The notes: a model not told the origin generated them from the sequence alone. 8,029 nt of DNA from Actinomycetes bacterium (GCA_023437745.1 JAEZFI010000153.1:1-8029); one strand, 5' to 3'; positions 1 to 6,375 are shown, counted from the first letter of the stretch. Translations and numbers: made by a program.

Positions 1-593
1 CCCCCGTCGGCGAGCGCCACGACCTGCTCGCCCTCGCCGTCGACCGCCGGGACGGCGATCCGCCACGGCCCGCCCTCCGGGGCAGGGCCGCGGGTCACGA
101 CGTCGCCTCCGACGTCGACCAGGACGCCCGCCGCGCCTCGCTCCACTGCGAGGTCGGCGACGAGGTCGGCCGCCAGACCCTTTCCCAGACCACCGGGGTC
201 GAGCTGCACGCCGGGCGGGAGGACGACCGCGTGGATCGTGTCGATCAGCTCGATCTCGTCGGCGCGACCCAGCGGTGCGGAGGGGGCGCTCGCGCGGTCC
301 GCCACCTCGGCCAGCTCCCGGTAGCTGCGGTCGTAGCCGTGCCAGACGAGATGGGCGAGCAGCGTCGGATCGAATCGTCCGCCGGTGAGGTGGTGCGCCG
401 CCACGAGGTGCTCGACCAGGCGGTACGTCGCCGGTGAGACGACCGTGAGCGCGCCGGCGGAGCGGTTCAGCCCGGTGAGCTCGCTGGCGTCGAGGAAGCG
501 GCTCCACCGGCGCTCGAGCCCGCCGAGCTCGTCGAAGAGCATCGCTGCGGTGCTCGACCCGCCGTGGACCACGACGCGGGCCGTCGTGCCCAT
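1..593 (-). CDS. apbE: FAD:protein FMN transferase (ApbE family), C-terminal part beyond the window
   Basis: Enzymes of this family move FMN from FAD onto a Ser/Thr of a target protein, usually an electron-transfer flavoprotein at the membrane. About 197 N-terminal residues are visible. The first residues, MGTTARVVV, match the MGT segment that opens the ApbE fold. Then come WSRFLDASELTGLN (about 30-43), GGRFDPTLLAHLVWHGY (71-87), DPGGLGKGLAADLVAD (132-147) and LVDVGGDVVTRGP with PWRIAV (158-181), all typical ApbE blocks in the usual order. The Mg-binding Asp/Thr region lies off the left edge. I chose ATG 591-593 because GGGAGG sits just upstream and MGT is conserved. There is no signal peptide or lipobox, so the protein is probably cytoplasmic. 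It starts 44 nt after the preceding small gene and is probably last or internal in that operon. The family call is firm; the target protein is not identified. Confidence 0.93.
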   Translation of the reverse strand, partial: MGTTARVVVHGGSSTAAMLFDELGGLERRWSRFLDASELTGLNRSAGALTVVSPATYRLVEHLVAAHHLTGGRFDPTLLAHLVWHGYDRSYRELAEVADRASAPSAPLGRADEIELIDTIHAVVLPPGVQLDPGGLGKGLAADLVADLAVERGAAGVLVDVGGDVVTRGPAPEGGPWRIAVPAVDGEGEQVVALADG

Positions 594-637
594 CACCCTC
601 CCGCCGTGGTGATCGGCGAGCGGCCTCCGCGTCCCGG

Positions 638-979
638 TCATCCCGGGCTCCCCATGCTGCGCGTGTGGGTGGACCGCTGCGGCGTGCTGCTCCCGGCTCG
701 GACGCTCGGCACGATCGTCGCCCTCGGCGCCGGCGGCACGGTCACCGTGGCCGACGGGCGCTGGACGGTCGGCGACTGCACGATCGGGGACTGGACCGGC
801 GGCACCACCGGCACGATCCGCGACGCGGCCTCGACGACCTCGCCGGCGCCGGACTGCTGGTGGGCGTCGAGCTCGAGGTAGGTGCTGATCCCCAGCGTCC
901 CGGCCACCGCGAGCCCGGCGCTGAACCAGCGGGCGCCGCGGGCGGGGTGGGGGCGGCGACGGCGGTCAGTCGTCGTCAT
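638..979 (-). CDS. Small basic single-pass membrane protein, unknown function
   Basis: A predicted 113-residue protein I do not recognise. It opens with a strongly basic stretch (TDRRRRPHPARGAR, residues 4-17), followed by one hydrophobic segment (about 18-36, WFSAGLAVAGTLGISTYLEL), so an N-in signal anchor is likely. The rest is Val/Pro/Ser/Thr-rich and looks disordered, with a small repeat, VQSPIVQSPTVQRPS. I chose ATG 977-979 over an upstream start at 1027 because GAGGA lies about 9 nt upstream and the start then overlaps the previous gene's stop by 14 nt, a common sign of translational coupling. The gene sits between another small membrane protein and apbE on the same strand. A role alongside ApbE is inferred from position only. 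High GC makes open frames cheap, so the reading of this gene as real rests on start, overlap, ribosome site and TM pattern. Confidence 0.6.
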   Translation of the reverse strand: MTTTDRRRRPHPARGARWFSAGLAVAGTLGISTYLELDAHQQSGAGEVVEAASRIVPVVPPVQSPIVQSPTVQRPSATVTVPPAPRATIVPSVRAGSSTPQRSTHTRSMGSPG

Positions 980-1331
980 CGTGGCCGTCCTCGTGGCCGC
1001 TCCGGTCGAGGTGGTGCTCACGCTCACCGCCGTGGTCGTCGCCGACCCGGTGGTCGTCGTCCTCGTAGCGACTCCCGTCGAGTCCGTCGCCGGTCGAGGA
1101 GCCGTCGACGCTCGGGGAGGTCGACACCGTGGGCGCCGGGGTCGACGGCACCGTCCCCTCCCCGTTCGAGGTCGAGATGGCCTCGAGGGCGGAGGTGGGC
1201 TGGAAGGTGCCGGGTCCGTCGGCCGAGCTGCGGTCCGACAGGAGCCCGACGTTCACGGCGATCGCCGCCGCCAGTGCAGCGAGTGCGATGGTGATCCCAG
1301 CAGCGATCGCCAGGCTGGTTCGTCGTTGCAT
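966..1331 (-). CDS. Small membrane-anchored protein with Asp/His/Glu-rich C-terminal tail
   Basis: A predicted 121-residue protein with no family I recognise. Residues about 5-30 (TSLAIAAGITIALAALAAAI...) form one hydrophobic segment, either a signal anchor or an uncleaved signal peptide. A Ser/Thr/Pro-rich linker follows (about 32-86). The last 35 residues are extremely charged: 11 Asp, 6 His and 4 Glu, ending GHEDGHDDDD. Such a tail outside the membrane could bind divalent or transition metals, but this is inference from composition. ATG 1329-1331 has GGGAGG 4 nt upstream; an in-frame ATG at 1356-1358 is a possible longer start. It is the first gene of the leftward unit ending in apbE, and it faces the response-regulator gene across a 129-bp divergent region. 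Family members with flavinylation sites carry a T/S-G-A-T/S signature; none is present here. Confidence 0.65.
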   Translation of the reverse strand: MQRRTSLAIAAGITIALAALAAAIAVNVGLLSDRSSADGPGTFQPTSALEAISTSNGEGTVPSTPAPTVSTSPSVDGSSTGDGLDGSRYEDDDHRVGDDHGGEREHHLDRSGHEDGHDDDD

Positions 1332-1460
1332 CGTGCCTCCCGGGGCTCGACTGGTCATGGAGGTCAACCTACGAACCCGACGATCAGGTCCGTTCCAGGG
1401 GAAGGCAAAGGTCGGGTAAAGATCGCCGGTGGAGCGGTGCCGATCAGCAAAGGTGGTGTC
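1332..1460. promoter_or_regulatory. Divergent promoter region between the small-protein/apbE operon and the two-component system
   Basis: These 129 bp separate the start codons of two divergent transcription units, so both promoters must lie here or just inside the genes. The clearest element is the tandem 11-bp repeat at 1404-1425. On the minus strand a weak -10-like TAGGTT lies at 1366-1371, and a GGAAC motif at about 1394-1398 could be read as an ECF-type -35 element. Neither is strong enough to assign a promoter. Ribosome sites are GGGAGG for the leftward gene and AGGTGG (1451-1456) for the rightward gene. Confidence 0.6.
1404..1425. promoter_or_regulatory. Tandem 11-bp direct repeat, candidate response-regulator binding site
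   Basis: GGCAAAGGTCG (1404-1414) is followed with no gap by GGTAAAGATCG (1415-1425), 9 of 11 positions identical. On the minus strand it reads CGATCTTTACC then CGACCTTTGCC. OmpR/PhoB-family regulators bind direct repeats of 11-bp period as head-to-tail dimers, and the adjacent gene encodes such a regulator. A looser third copy, AGCAAAGGTGG, lies at 1446-1456 and coincides with the ribosome site of that gene. Assignment as its operator is inference from geometry and position. Confidence 0.55.
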
Positions 1461-2123
1461 GTGCGGCTGCTGCTGATCGAGGACGACACGTCGATCGCGG
1501 AGCCGCTCACCCAGGGGCTCCGCCGCGTCGGGTACGAGGTGGAGGCGGTCACGACCGCTGCCCGGGGCCTGGCGGCCGCTGGCGACGCCGACCTCGTGCT
1601 GCTCGACCTGGGTCTTCCCGACCTCGACGGCGCGGAGGTGTGCCGTCGCCTCCGTGAGGTGTCCGCCGTGCCGATCATCGTGATCAGCGCCCGGGGCGAG
1701 GAGATCGACCGGGTCCTCCTGCTCGAGTCGGGCGCCGACGACTACCTCGTGAAGCCGTTCGGCACCCGTGAGCTGGTCGCCCGGATCCGCGCGGTGGCCC
1801 GGCGGACCAACGTGGGCTCGCCCTTGGACGCCCCGCGGACGATCGGACCGCTCACCGTCGACGTCGCCGCCCACCGGGTCACCCTCCACGACGAGGAGCT
1901 CGAGCTCACGCCCAAGGAGTTCGCGCTGCTCGACCACCTCTCCGCCGAGGTCGGCTCGGTGCACCGGCGCCGTGAGATCCTCGAGGCGGTGTGGGACCCG
2001 CACTGGTACGGACCCACGAAGACGCTCGACGTCCACATCGCTTCGCTGCGCCGGAAGCTGGGCGACCCGAGGTGGATCGAGACCGTGCGCGGCGTGGGGT
2101 ACCGGTTCGGGGAGCCTCAGTGA
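1461..2123 (+). CDS. OmpR/PhoB-family DNA-binding response regulator
   Basis: A 220-residue two-component response regulator. The receiver domain (about 2-115) has the acidic pair D8/D9, phosphoacceptor D49 in LVLLDLGLPDLDG, the switch Ser S76 in IIVISARGE and K98 in DDYLVKPF. The C-terminal winged helix (about 125-218) shows ELTPKEFALLDHL, the recognition-helix segment TKTLDVHIASLRRKLGD and the closing VRGVGYRF, typical of the OmpR/PhoB subfamily; length is also typical. The GTG start at 1461 puts RLLLIEDD at the N-terminus as in relatives, with AGGTGG 4 nt upstream. The frame stays open far upstream, but those residues are unrelated to the family. Its TGA overlaps the start of the kinase gene. 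The divergent apbE-type operon is a likely target and autoregulation is likely, judged by the 11-bp repeat between them. Confidence 0.95.
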   Translation: MRLLLIEDDTSIAEPLTQGLRRVGYEVEAVTTAARGLAAAGDADLVLLDLGLPDLDGAEVCRRLREVSAVPIIVISARGEEIDRVLLLESGADDYLVKPFGTRELVARIRAVARRTNVGSPLDAPRTIGPLTVDVAAHRVTLHDEELELTPKEFALLDHLSAEVGSVHRRREILEAVWDPHWYGPTKTLDVHIASLRRKLGDPRWIETVRGVGYRFGEPQ

Positions 2124-3565
2124 CCCGGCGGATCCTCGTGAGCTACGTGCTCATGGCGGTGGTGATCCTGTCGATCCTCGTGCTGCCCCTCGGTCTCGTG
2201 TTCGGGGCGCGCGAGCGGGACCGACTGGTCACGGCGATCGAACGCGACAGCCGTGTGCTGGCGGCGGCCGGCGACGACGCGTTCGAGGCGGGCCGCTACG
2301 ACACGCTCCCGGACCTCGTCGACCAGTACCGCCGGCAGACCGGGGGGCGAGTCGTGATGGTCGACGCGGACGGGAGGTCGATCGTCGACTCGGGCGACCC
2401 CGGCGGGCCGACACGGGACTTCTCCACCCGACCCGAGATCGCCGCCGCCCTCGAAGGGCGGTTCACCACCGGCGAGCGGGAGTCGAGCACGCTCGGCGAG
2501 TCGCTCTACTACGTGGCCGTCCCGGTGGTGCACGGGTCCGACGTGCTCGGGGCCGTGCGCGTGACCTACCCGGGCACGACGGTCACCCATCGCACGCGCG
2601 TCGTGTGGCTCCAGCTCGTGTCGCTCAGCGGCGTGACGCTGGTGCTGGTCGCTGCCGCCGGGTGGATCGTCGCCAGCACGCTCAGCCGTCCTGTCCGAGC
2701 GCTCGAGGCGGCGTCCGACCGGCTGGCGGCCGGCGACCTGGCGGCTCGGGTCGACAGCGAGATGGGTCCCGAGGACCTCCGCCGGGTGGGGAGGAGCTTC
2801 AACTCGATGGCGGACCGCCTGGAAGCCCTGCTCCGGTCGCAGCGCTCGTTCCTGGCCGACGCGTCCCACCAGCTGCGCACGCCTCTGACCGCCCTGCGGC
2901 TGCGGATCGAGTCGTTGTCGGCCTCCGCGTCCTCGCCCGACGGGGACGCGCTCGACGCCGGCGAGCTGGAGGCCGCCGAGGACGAGGTGGATCGCCTCTC
3001 GAACCTCGTGGACGGTCTGCTGGCGATGGCTCGCCTCGACGATCGCCCGGGTGCCGTGGAGCCCGTGCCCGTCGACGCCGTCATCGCCGAGCGGATCGAG
3101 TGGTGGCGTCCGCTGGCGGACGAGCGTGGCGTCGACCTCGTGGCGAGGACCGGCGCCGCCGGTCGGGCGTCGGTGGTGTCCGGTGGCCTCGACCAGATCC
3201 TCGACAACCTCCTCGCCAACGCGCTGGAGGTGGCCCCGTCGGGTTCGAAGGTGCTGGTGACGTCGCAGGCCGCCGGCGACCGGATCACCGTCGCGGTGGG
3301 CGACGAGGGTCCGGGCATGACCGACGCCCAGCAGCAGCGTGCGTTCGACCGCTTCTGGCGGGGCCCGCACTCCGCGCCGGGCGGCAGCGGGCTCGGTCTC
3401 GCCATCGTGCGGGCGCTCGCCGAGGCCTCGGGCGGCACCGCCTTCCTCCGGGGCGCGGACCCCACCGGCGTCACCGTGGGGGTCGTGCTGCCCGCCCACA
3501 GCGGCCGTGACGAGTCCCACGACGGGCCGGGCGTCCCGAAGGATGGGGGACGTACGTCCCTGTGA
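2120..3565 (+). CDS. HAMP-domain sensor histidine kinase
   Basis: A 481-residue membrane sensor kinase, partner of the preceding regulator. TM1 spans about 5-29 and TM2 about 161-185. The segment between them (about 30-160) resembles a Cache/PAS-like sensor, with VVMVDADGRSIVDSGDP and SLYYVAVPVVHGSDVLGAVRV. A HAMP linker (186-239) leads to the dimerisation domain with phospho-acceptor H250 in FLADASHQLRTPL. The ATPase domain has the N box N363/N367 (LDNLLANAL), G1 box DEGPG (395-399), the F box around FDRFWRG (409-415) and G2 box GGSGLGLAIV (421-430). All catalytic boxes are intact. The GTG start overlaps the regulator's TGA (GTGA, 4 nt), with GGGGAG upstream, so the two are translationally coupled. 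The input signal cannot be read from the sequence; the divergent ApbE operon hints at a redox or metal cue. Confidence 0.95.
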   Translation: MTRRILVSYVLMAVVILSILVLPLGLVFGARERDRLVTAIERDSRVLAAAGDDAFEAGRYDTLPDLVDQYRRQTGGRVVMVDADGRSIVDSGDPGGPTRDFSTRPEIAAALEGRFTTGERESSTLGESLYYVAVPVVHGSDVLGAVRVTYPGTTVTHRTRVVWLQLVSLSGVTLVLVAAAGWIVASTLSRPVRALEAASDRLAAGDLAARVDSEMGPEDLRRVGRSFNSMADRLEALLRSQRSFLADASHQLRTPLTALRLRIESLSASASSPDGDALDAGELEAAEDEVDRLSNLVDGLLAMARLDDRPGAVEPVPVDAVIAERIEWWRPLADERGVDLVARTGAAGRASVVSGGLDQILDNLLANALEVAPSGSKVLVTSQAAGDRITVAVGDEGPGMTDAQQQRAFDRFWRGPHSAPGGSGLGLAIVRALAEASGGTAFLRGADPTGVTVGVVLPAHSGRDESHDGPGVPKDGGRTSL

Positions 3566-3636
3566 GGCGCCGCAGCATTCGCCGACCATGAGCAACGCCG
3601 GTCAACCGCCGGTCCCGACCTGCCCTGGAGCGACTC

Positions 3637-4242
3637 ATGAAGCGACGCACACTCGACCTGCTGTTCAGCGTGGGAGGCGCCGCCATGGCGGTGCTCCTCC
3701 TGGTGCTGGGGCTCGTGCTCCAGGCCAACGCGAACTTCGCGAGCGACTACGTCCGTGAGCAGCTCAGCCAGCAGCGCATCAACTTCACGCCGGCCGACAA
3801 GCTGAGCGACGAGGAGAAGAAGGCGGACTGCCTGGTGGACAACGCCGGCAAGCCGCTCGAGACCGGCAAGCAGGCCGAGTGCTACGCCAACGAGTACATC
3901 GGGCTGCACCTGTCCGAGACGAACGACGGGAAGACCTACTCGGAGACCAGCGCCGAGGCACGCCCGGCCCGCGCGGCCGCCGACGAGGCGCGTGACGCCG
4001 GCGCCCCCGACGCCGAGGAGCTGAATGCGAAGGCGACCGCACTGGAGGGGAAGGTGCAGACGCTGTTCCGGGGTGAGTCCCTGCGCGGCCTGCTGCTCAC
4101 CTCCTACGGGTTCAGCGTGTTCGGCGAGAAGGCCGAGCAGGCGTCGGTCGTGTGCTTCCTGGTCGCCGCCGTCCTCGCCCTCGCCGCCATCGCCGGCTTC
4201 GTCCACGCCTTCACCCGCAAGGAGACGGAGATGGTGGTCTGA
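3637..4242 (+). CDS. Actinobacterial two-TM membrane protein, unknown function
   Basis: A 201-residue protein with TM1 at about 8-30, a large extracytoplasmic region (31-165) and TM2 at about 168-192, ending in a short charged tail, RKETEMVV. The segments ANFASDYVREQLSQQRINF and GLHLSETNDGKTYSETS, plus the RGLLLTSYGF block before TM2, match a family of hypothetical proteins I recall as widespread in Actinobacteria; no function is known to me. Two outer-region cysteines, C65 and C82, could form a disulfide; C82 lies in GKQAECYANEYIG. A Glu/Ala-rich helical stretch (about 105-145) could be coiled coil. ATG 3637 has GGAG 8 nt upstream. It begins 71 nt after the kinase gene on the same strand, so it may share that transcript; no terminator is evident between them. 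Its stop is 9 nt from the stop of the convergent RNase Z gene. Confidence 0.87.
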   Translation: MKRRTLDLLFSVGGAAMAVLLLVLGLVLQANANFASDYVREQLSQQRINFTPADKLSDEEKKADCLVDNAGKPLETGKQAECYANEYIGLHLSETNDGKTYSETSAEARPARAAADEARDAGAPDAEELNAKATALEGKVQTLFRGESLRGLLLTSYGFSVFGEKAEQASVVCFLVAAVLALAAIAGFVHAFTRKETEMVV

Positions 4243-4251
4243 CGCAGACCG

Positions 4252-5172
4252 TCAGTGCGGCCGGGGCCGTCGCGGGATCGGGATGCGGTCGAAGTCCTCG
4301 GCCACGATCACGCGGGGGAACCACGCCTCGGCCTGGCTCCGGAACCGGCCGGCGTCGGTGTAGCGGCTGGAGAAGTGGGTGAGCACCAGCTGGTGGGCGC
4401 CCGCCTCGGCCGCCAACCGGCCGGCCTCACCGGCGGTCATGTGGCCGTAGTCGTGGGCGAGCTGCGCGTCCTCGTCCGTGAACGTCGACTCGCACAGCAG
4501 CAGGTCGGCGTCGCGGGCGAGGCGCAGCCCACCCTCGCACCACCGCGTGTCGAACACGAACGCGACGGACTGCTCCTCGTCCCAGGCGCTGACCTCGTCG
4601 ACGGACACCGTGCGGTCGCCGATCGAGAGGTGGCCCCGGTCGAGCAGCTCGCCCACGGCTTCCCCGTGCACGCCGAGCGCGTCGAGGCGGTCGGGGAGGA
4701 CGTGCCGGTGGCGGGGTGTCTCGACCCTCCAGCCCATCGAGTCCGTCGAGTGGTCGAGCCAGTCCGAACGCAGCCGGAACCCGGGCCGGTCCACGACGAC
4801 CCCTGCGTCCTCTCGCGGGTCGAGGCGCAGGTCGAGTCGGAGGTCGATGATCGACGACGTGAGCAGCCGCTCCACGTAGGGCAGCCCGCTCGCCGGGAAG
4901 TGCAGGTCGACCGGGTGCCGGATCTGCGAGTTGGACAGGCGGGCCAGCACACCCGGCAGCCCGAGGCAGTGGTCGCCGTGCAGGTGCGTGAGGCAGACCC
5001 GTGTCACCCGCGTCGCCCGGACGTCGGACAGCACCAGCTGGCGCTGCGTGCCCTCGCCGGGGTCGACCAGCACGCCCTCGTCGTCCCACAGGAGCAGGTA
5101 GCCGTTGTGGTTCCGCGTCCGCGTCGGCATCTGGCTGGCCGTGCCCAGCACGACGAGCTCCCGCTCCGACAT
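4252..5172 (-). CDS. rnz: Ribonuclease Z (tRNA 3'-end processing endonuclease)
   Basis: A 306-residue metallo-beta-lactamase-fold nuclease that cuts the 3' trailer from precursor tRNAs in the cytoplasm. The diagnostic blocks are all present: VLGTASQMPTRTRN near the start, VLVDPGEGTQRQL (34-46), the zinc motif THLHGDHCLGLPG (62-74, with H63, H65, D67, H68), H141 in DHSTDSMGWRVE, D208 in FVFDTRW, CESTF (227-231), GHMTAGEAG (243-251) and LTHFSSRY (264-271, with H266). The spacing and length match bacterial RNase Z rather than other beta-lactamase-fold proteins. ATG 5170-5172 is placed 2 nt after the stop of the upstream glycosidase gene (TGA-CG-ATG), with only a weak GGGG upstream. Translation therefore probably depends on ribosomes finishing that gene. 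The frame is open further upstream, but those residues belong to the glycosidase gene in another frame. Confidence 0.95.
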   Translation of the reverse strand: MSERELVVLGTASQMPTRTRNHNGYLLLWDDEGVLVDPGEGTQRQLVLSDVRATRVTRVCLTHLHGDHCLGLPGVLARLSNSQIRHPVDLHFPASGLPYVERLLTSSIIDLRLDLRLDPREDAGVVVDRPGFRLRSDWLDHSTDSMGWRVETPRHRHVLPDRLDALGVHGEAVGELLDRGHLSIGDRTVSVDEVSAWDEEQSVAFVFDTRWCEGGLRLARDADLLLCESTFTDEDAQLAHDYGHMTAGEAGRLAAEAGAHQLVLTHFSSRYTDAGRFRSQAEAWFPRVIVAEDFDRIPIPRRPRPH

Positions 5173-5174
5173 CG

Positions 5175-6350
5175 TCAGCCCCGGCCGGCGGCCAGCTTCG
5201 CGAAGTCCTCGGCAACCGGCCGCGGGCGTCGCGCGGCGTCGAAGAGACCGACCTCGGTGACCTTGCCGACCGGGTGCATCAGCATCTCGTCCCAGTCCAC
5301 CTGGTCGCCCCGGCTGTACCAGCACACGCCGTGCGCGGGGAGCCCGTCCGCCCGCTGCCCGTCGAGCGTCGCGACGAGCCCCTCCAACCAGACCGGACCC
5401 TCGTCGACGCGGAGTCCGAGGTTCGAGGTCTCCGCGACCCAGTACGGCCGCCGGTAGCGCTCGAACCAGGCGCGGGCCTCACGGTCGTACGCCTCGAGGC
5501 GCTCGGCGACGGTGAGCGGGTCCTCCCGCTCGCCGTGCACCGTCACGCTGACGGGGTACATGTCGTGACCCGCCACCACGTGCTCGGTCGGCCCGGCCAG
5601 CGCACCGATCCGGGCGAGCACGTCGGGATCCACGAGGTCCGCCACGTCGGCGACCTCGTCCCGGGGCGACACCCCGAAGTGCAGGTCCCACACCAGCTGG
5701 CCGAGCGCGCGGGCCTCGGCGGCGGCCGGCTCGTCCTCGGGCGTGGCGGCGATCTGACAGCCGAACCCCTCGGCGCCGATCCACCAACCGTCGCGGTCCG
5801 CCTGGATCCTCGCGACGGCCTCGAGGTTCGCCAGCGTCACATGTGCGAGCGCCGTGAAGTAGTCGCCGCGGGACGCCTTGCGGTCGTTCCAGATCCCGAG
5901 GAGCCCCGAGCACGTGGCCGTGATCATCGGCTCGTTCACCGGCGTGAACCACCGGGGCGCCGGGTAGCGGGCCAGGAAGGCGTCGACGTAGCGGCGGAAG
6001 CCCTCGACCCAGGCCGGATCGCAGAAGCCCTGGTAGTGGTCGGGCAGTCCGAAGTGGCAGAGGTCCACGACGGGTTCGAGCCCGTGGCGCTCGCAGGCTG
6101 CGAGCGCCCGGTCCCACAGGGTCCAGTCGTACTCGCCCGGCGACCGCTCGGTGCGCTGCCACGGCATCCCGTACCGCCAGACCTCCACGCCGAGCCCGGC
6201 GACGGCGGCGAGGTCCTCGTCCTGGTGCTCCAGGTGCCCGCTCGCCCCGAGCTCGTCCACGCGGACCACCCGCCCCTCGTGCACCACCGTCGGGTCCGAT
6301 GCCTCCTCGCCGCTGGCGACGGCGAAGTCGGGGAAGGGTCGAGAGGTCAT
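5175..6350 (-). CDS. GH1-like glycoside hydrolase (TIM barrel, probable beta-glycosidase)
   Basis: A 391-residue cytoplasmic protein with the layout of family 1/clan A glycosidases. Residues 53-64 (LGVEVWRYGMPW), GEYDWTLWDRAL (72-83), EPVVDLCHFGLPDHY (92-106) and FTPVNEPMITA (135-145) follow the early barrel strands; E140 in NEP is the predicted acid/base. The predicted nucleophile is E307 in YWVAETSN, at the distance expected from E140. Typical GH1 enzymes have TENG there and about 440-480 residues, so this is a short, divergent member; the substrate cannot be read. I chose ATG 6348-6350. A GTG at 6392 would extend it by 14 residues into the divergent pirin gene and adds nothing recognisable. 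No clear Shine-Dalgarno precedes the ATG; CAGACT lies 6 nt upstream. It is followed by rnz after 2 nt, and the two form an operon. Confidence 0.85.
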   Translation of the reverse strand: MTSRPFPDFAVASGEEASDPTVVHEGRVVRVDELGASGHLEHQDEDLAAVAGLGVEVWRYGMPWQRTERSPGEYDWTLWDRALAACERHGLEPVVDLCHFGLPDHYQGFCDPAWVEGFRRYVDAFLARYPAPRWFTPVNEPMITATCSGLLGIWNDRKASRGDYFTALAHVTLANLEAVARIQADRDGWWIGAEGFGCQIAATPEDEPAAAEARALGQLVWDLHFGVSPRDEVADVADLVDPDVLARIGALAGPTEHVVAGHDMYPVSVTVHGEREDPLTVAERLEAYDREARAWFERYRRPYWVAETSNLGLRVDEGPVWLEGLVATLDGQRADGLPAHGVCWYSRGDQVDWDEMLMHPVGKVTEVGLFDAARRPRPVAEDFAKLAAGRG

Positions 6351-6375
6351 CGGCCGAGTCTGCCAGGATGGCGCG
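6351..6375. promoter_or_regulatory. 25-bp head-to-head intergenic gap with mirrored -10-like hexamers
   Basis: Only 25 bp separate the ATGs of the glycosidase (minus) and pirin (plus) genes. Rightward, CAGGAT (6364-6369) ends 6 nt before the pirin ATG. Leftward, CAGACT (6357-6362 on the minus strand) ends 6 nt before the glycosidase ATG. Such spacing fits leaderless transcripts, common in actinobacteria, in which transcription starts at the start codon. AGGA inside the first hexamer could alternatively be the pirin ribosome site. Both hexamers are weak matches to TANNNT, and no -35 element is evident. Confidence 0.35.

Noticed and set aside
871..897. SGAG in the 113-residue protein (DAHQQSGAGEVV) as an ApbE flavinylation site
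   Set aside because: The signature needs a Ser/Thr after GA as acceptor. Here it is Gly, and the surrounding sequence is unlike FMN-binding domains.
882..1460. N-terminal extension of the response-regulator frame, open from 882 on the plus strand
   Set aside because: The residues before RLLLIEDD are low-complexity Arg/Gly/Val and antisense to the two small minus-strand genes. Family members start at the RLLLIEDD segment, and GTG 1461 has its own ribosome site.
966..2036. Long minus-strand open frame across the response-regulator gene
   Set aside because: Only its last 121 codons (from 1331) look like a protein. The rest is antisense to a clearly conserved regulator and is biased by high GC.
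3596..3616. Repeated GCCGGT near 3600-3615 as a terminator hairpin after the kinase gene
   Set aside because: The copies are direct rather than inverted, apart from the self-complementary CCGG cores, and no T-run follows.
3588..3640. ATG at 3588 as a short leader peptide or an earlier start of the two-TM gene
   Set aside because: It is out of frame with the gene and its product is Pro/Arg-rich without motifs. ATG 3637 has a good ribosome site and leads directly into TM1.
2117..4206. Long minus-strand open frames opposite the kinase and two-TM genes
   Set aside because: Arg/Gly/His/Ser-rich composition without motifs, antisense to genes with intact family motifs; typical shadow frames in high-GC DNA.
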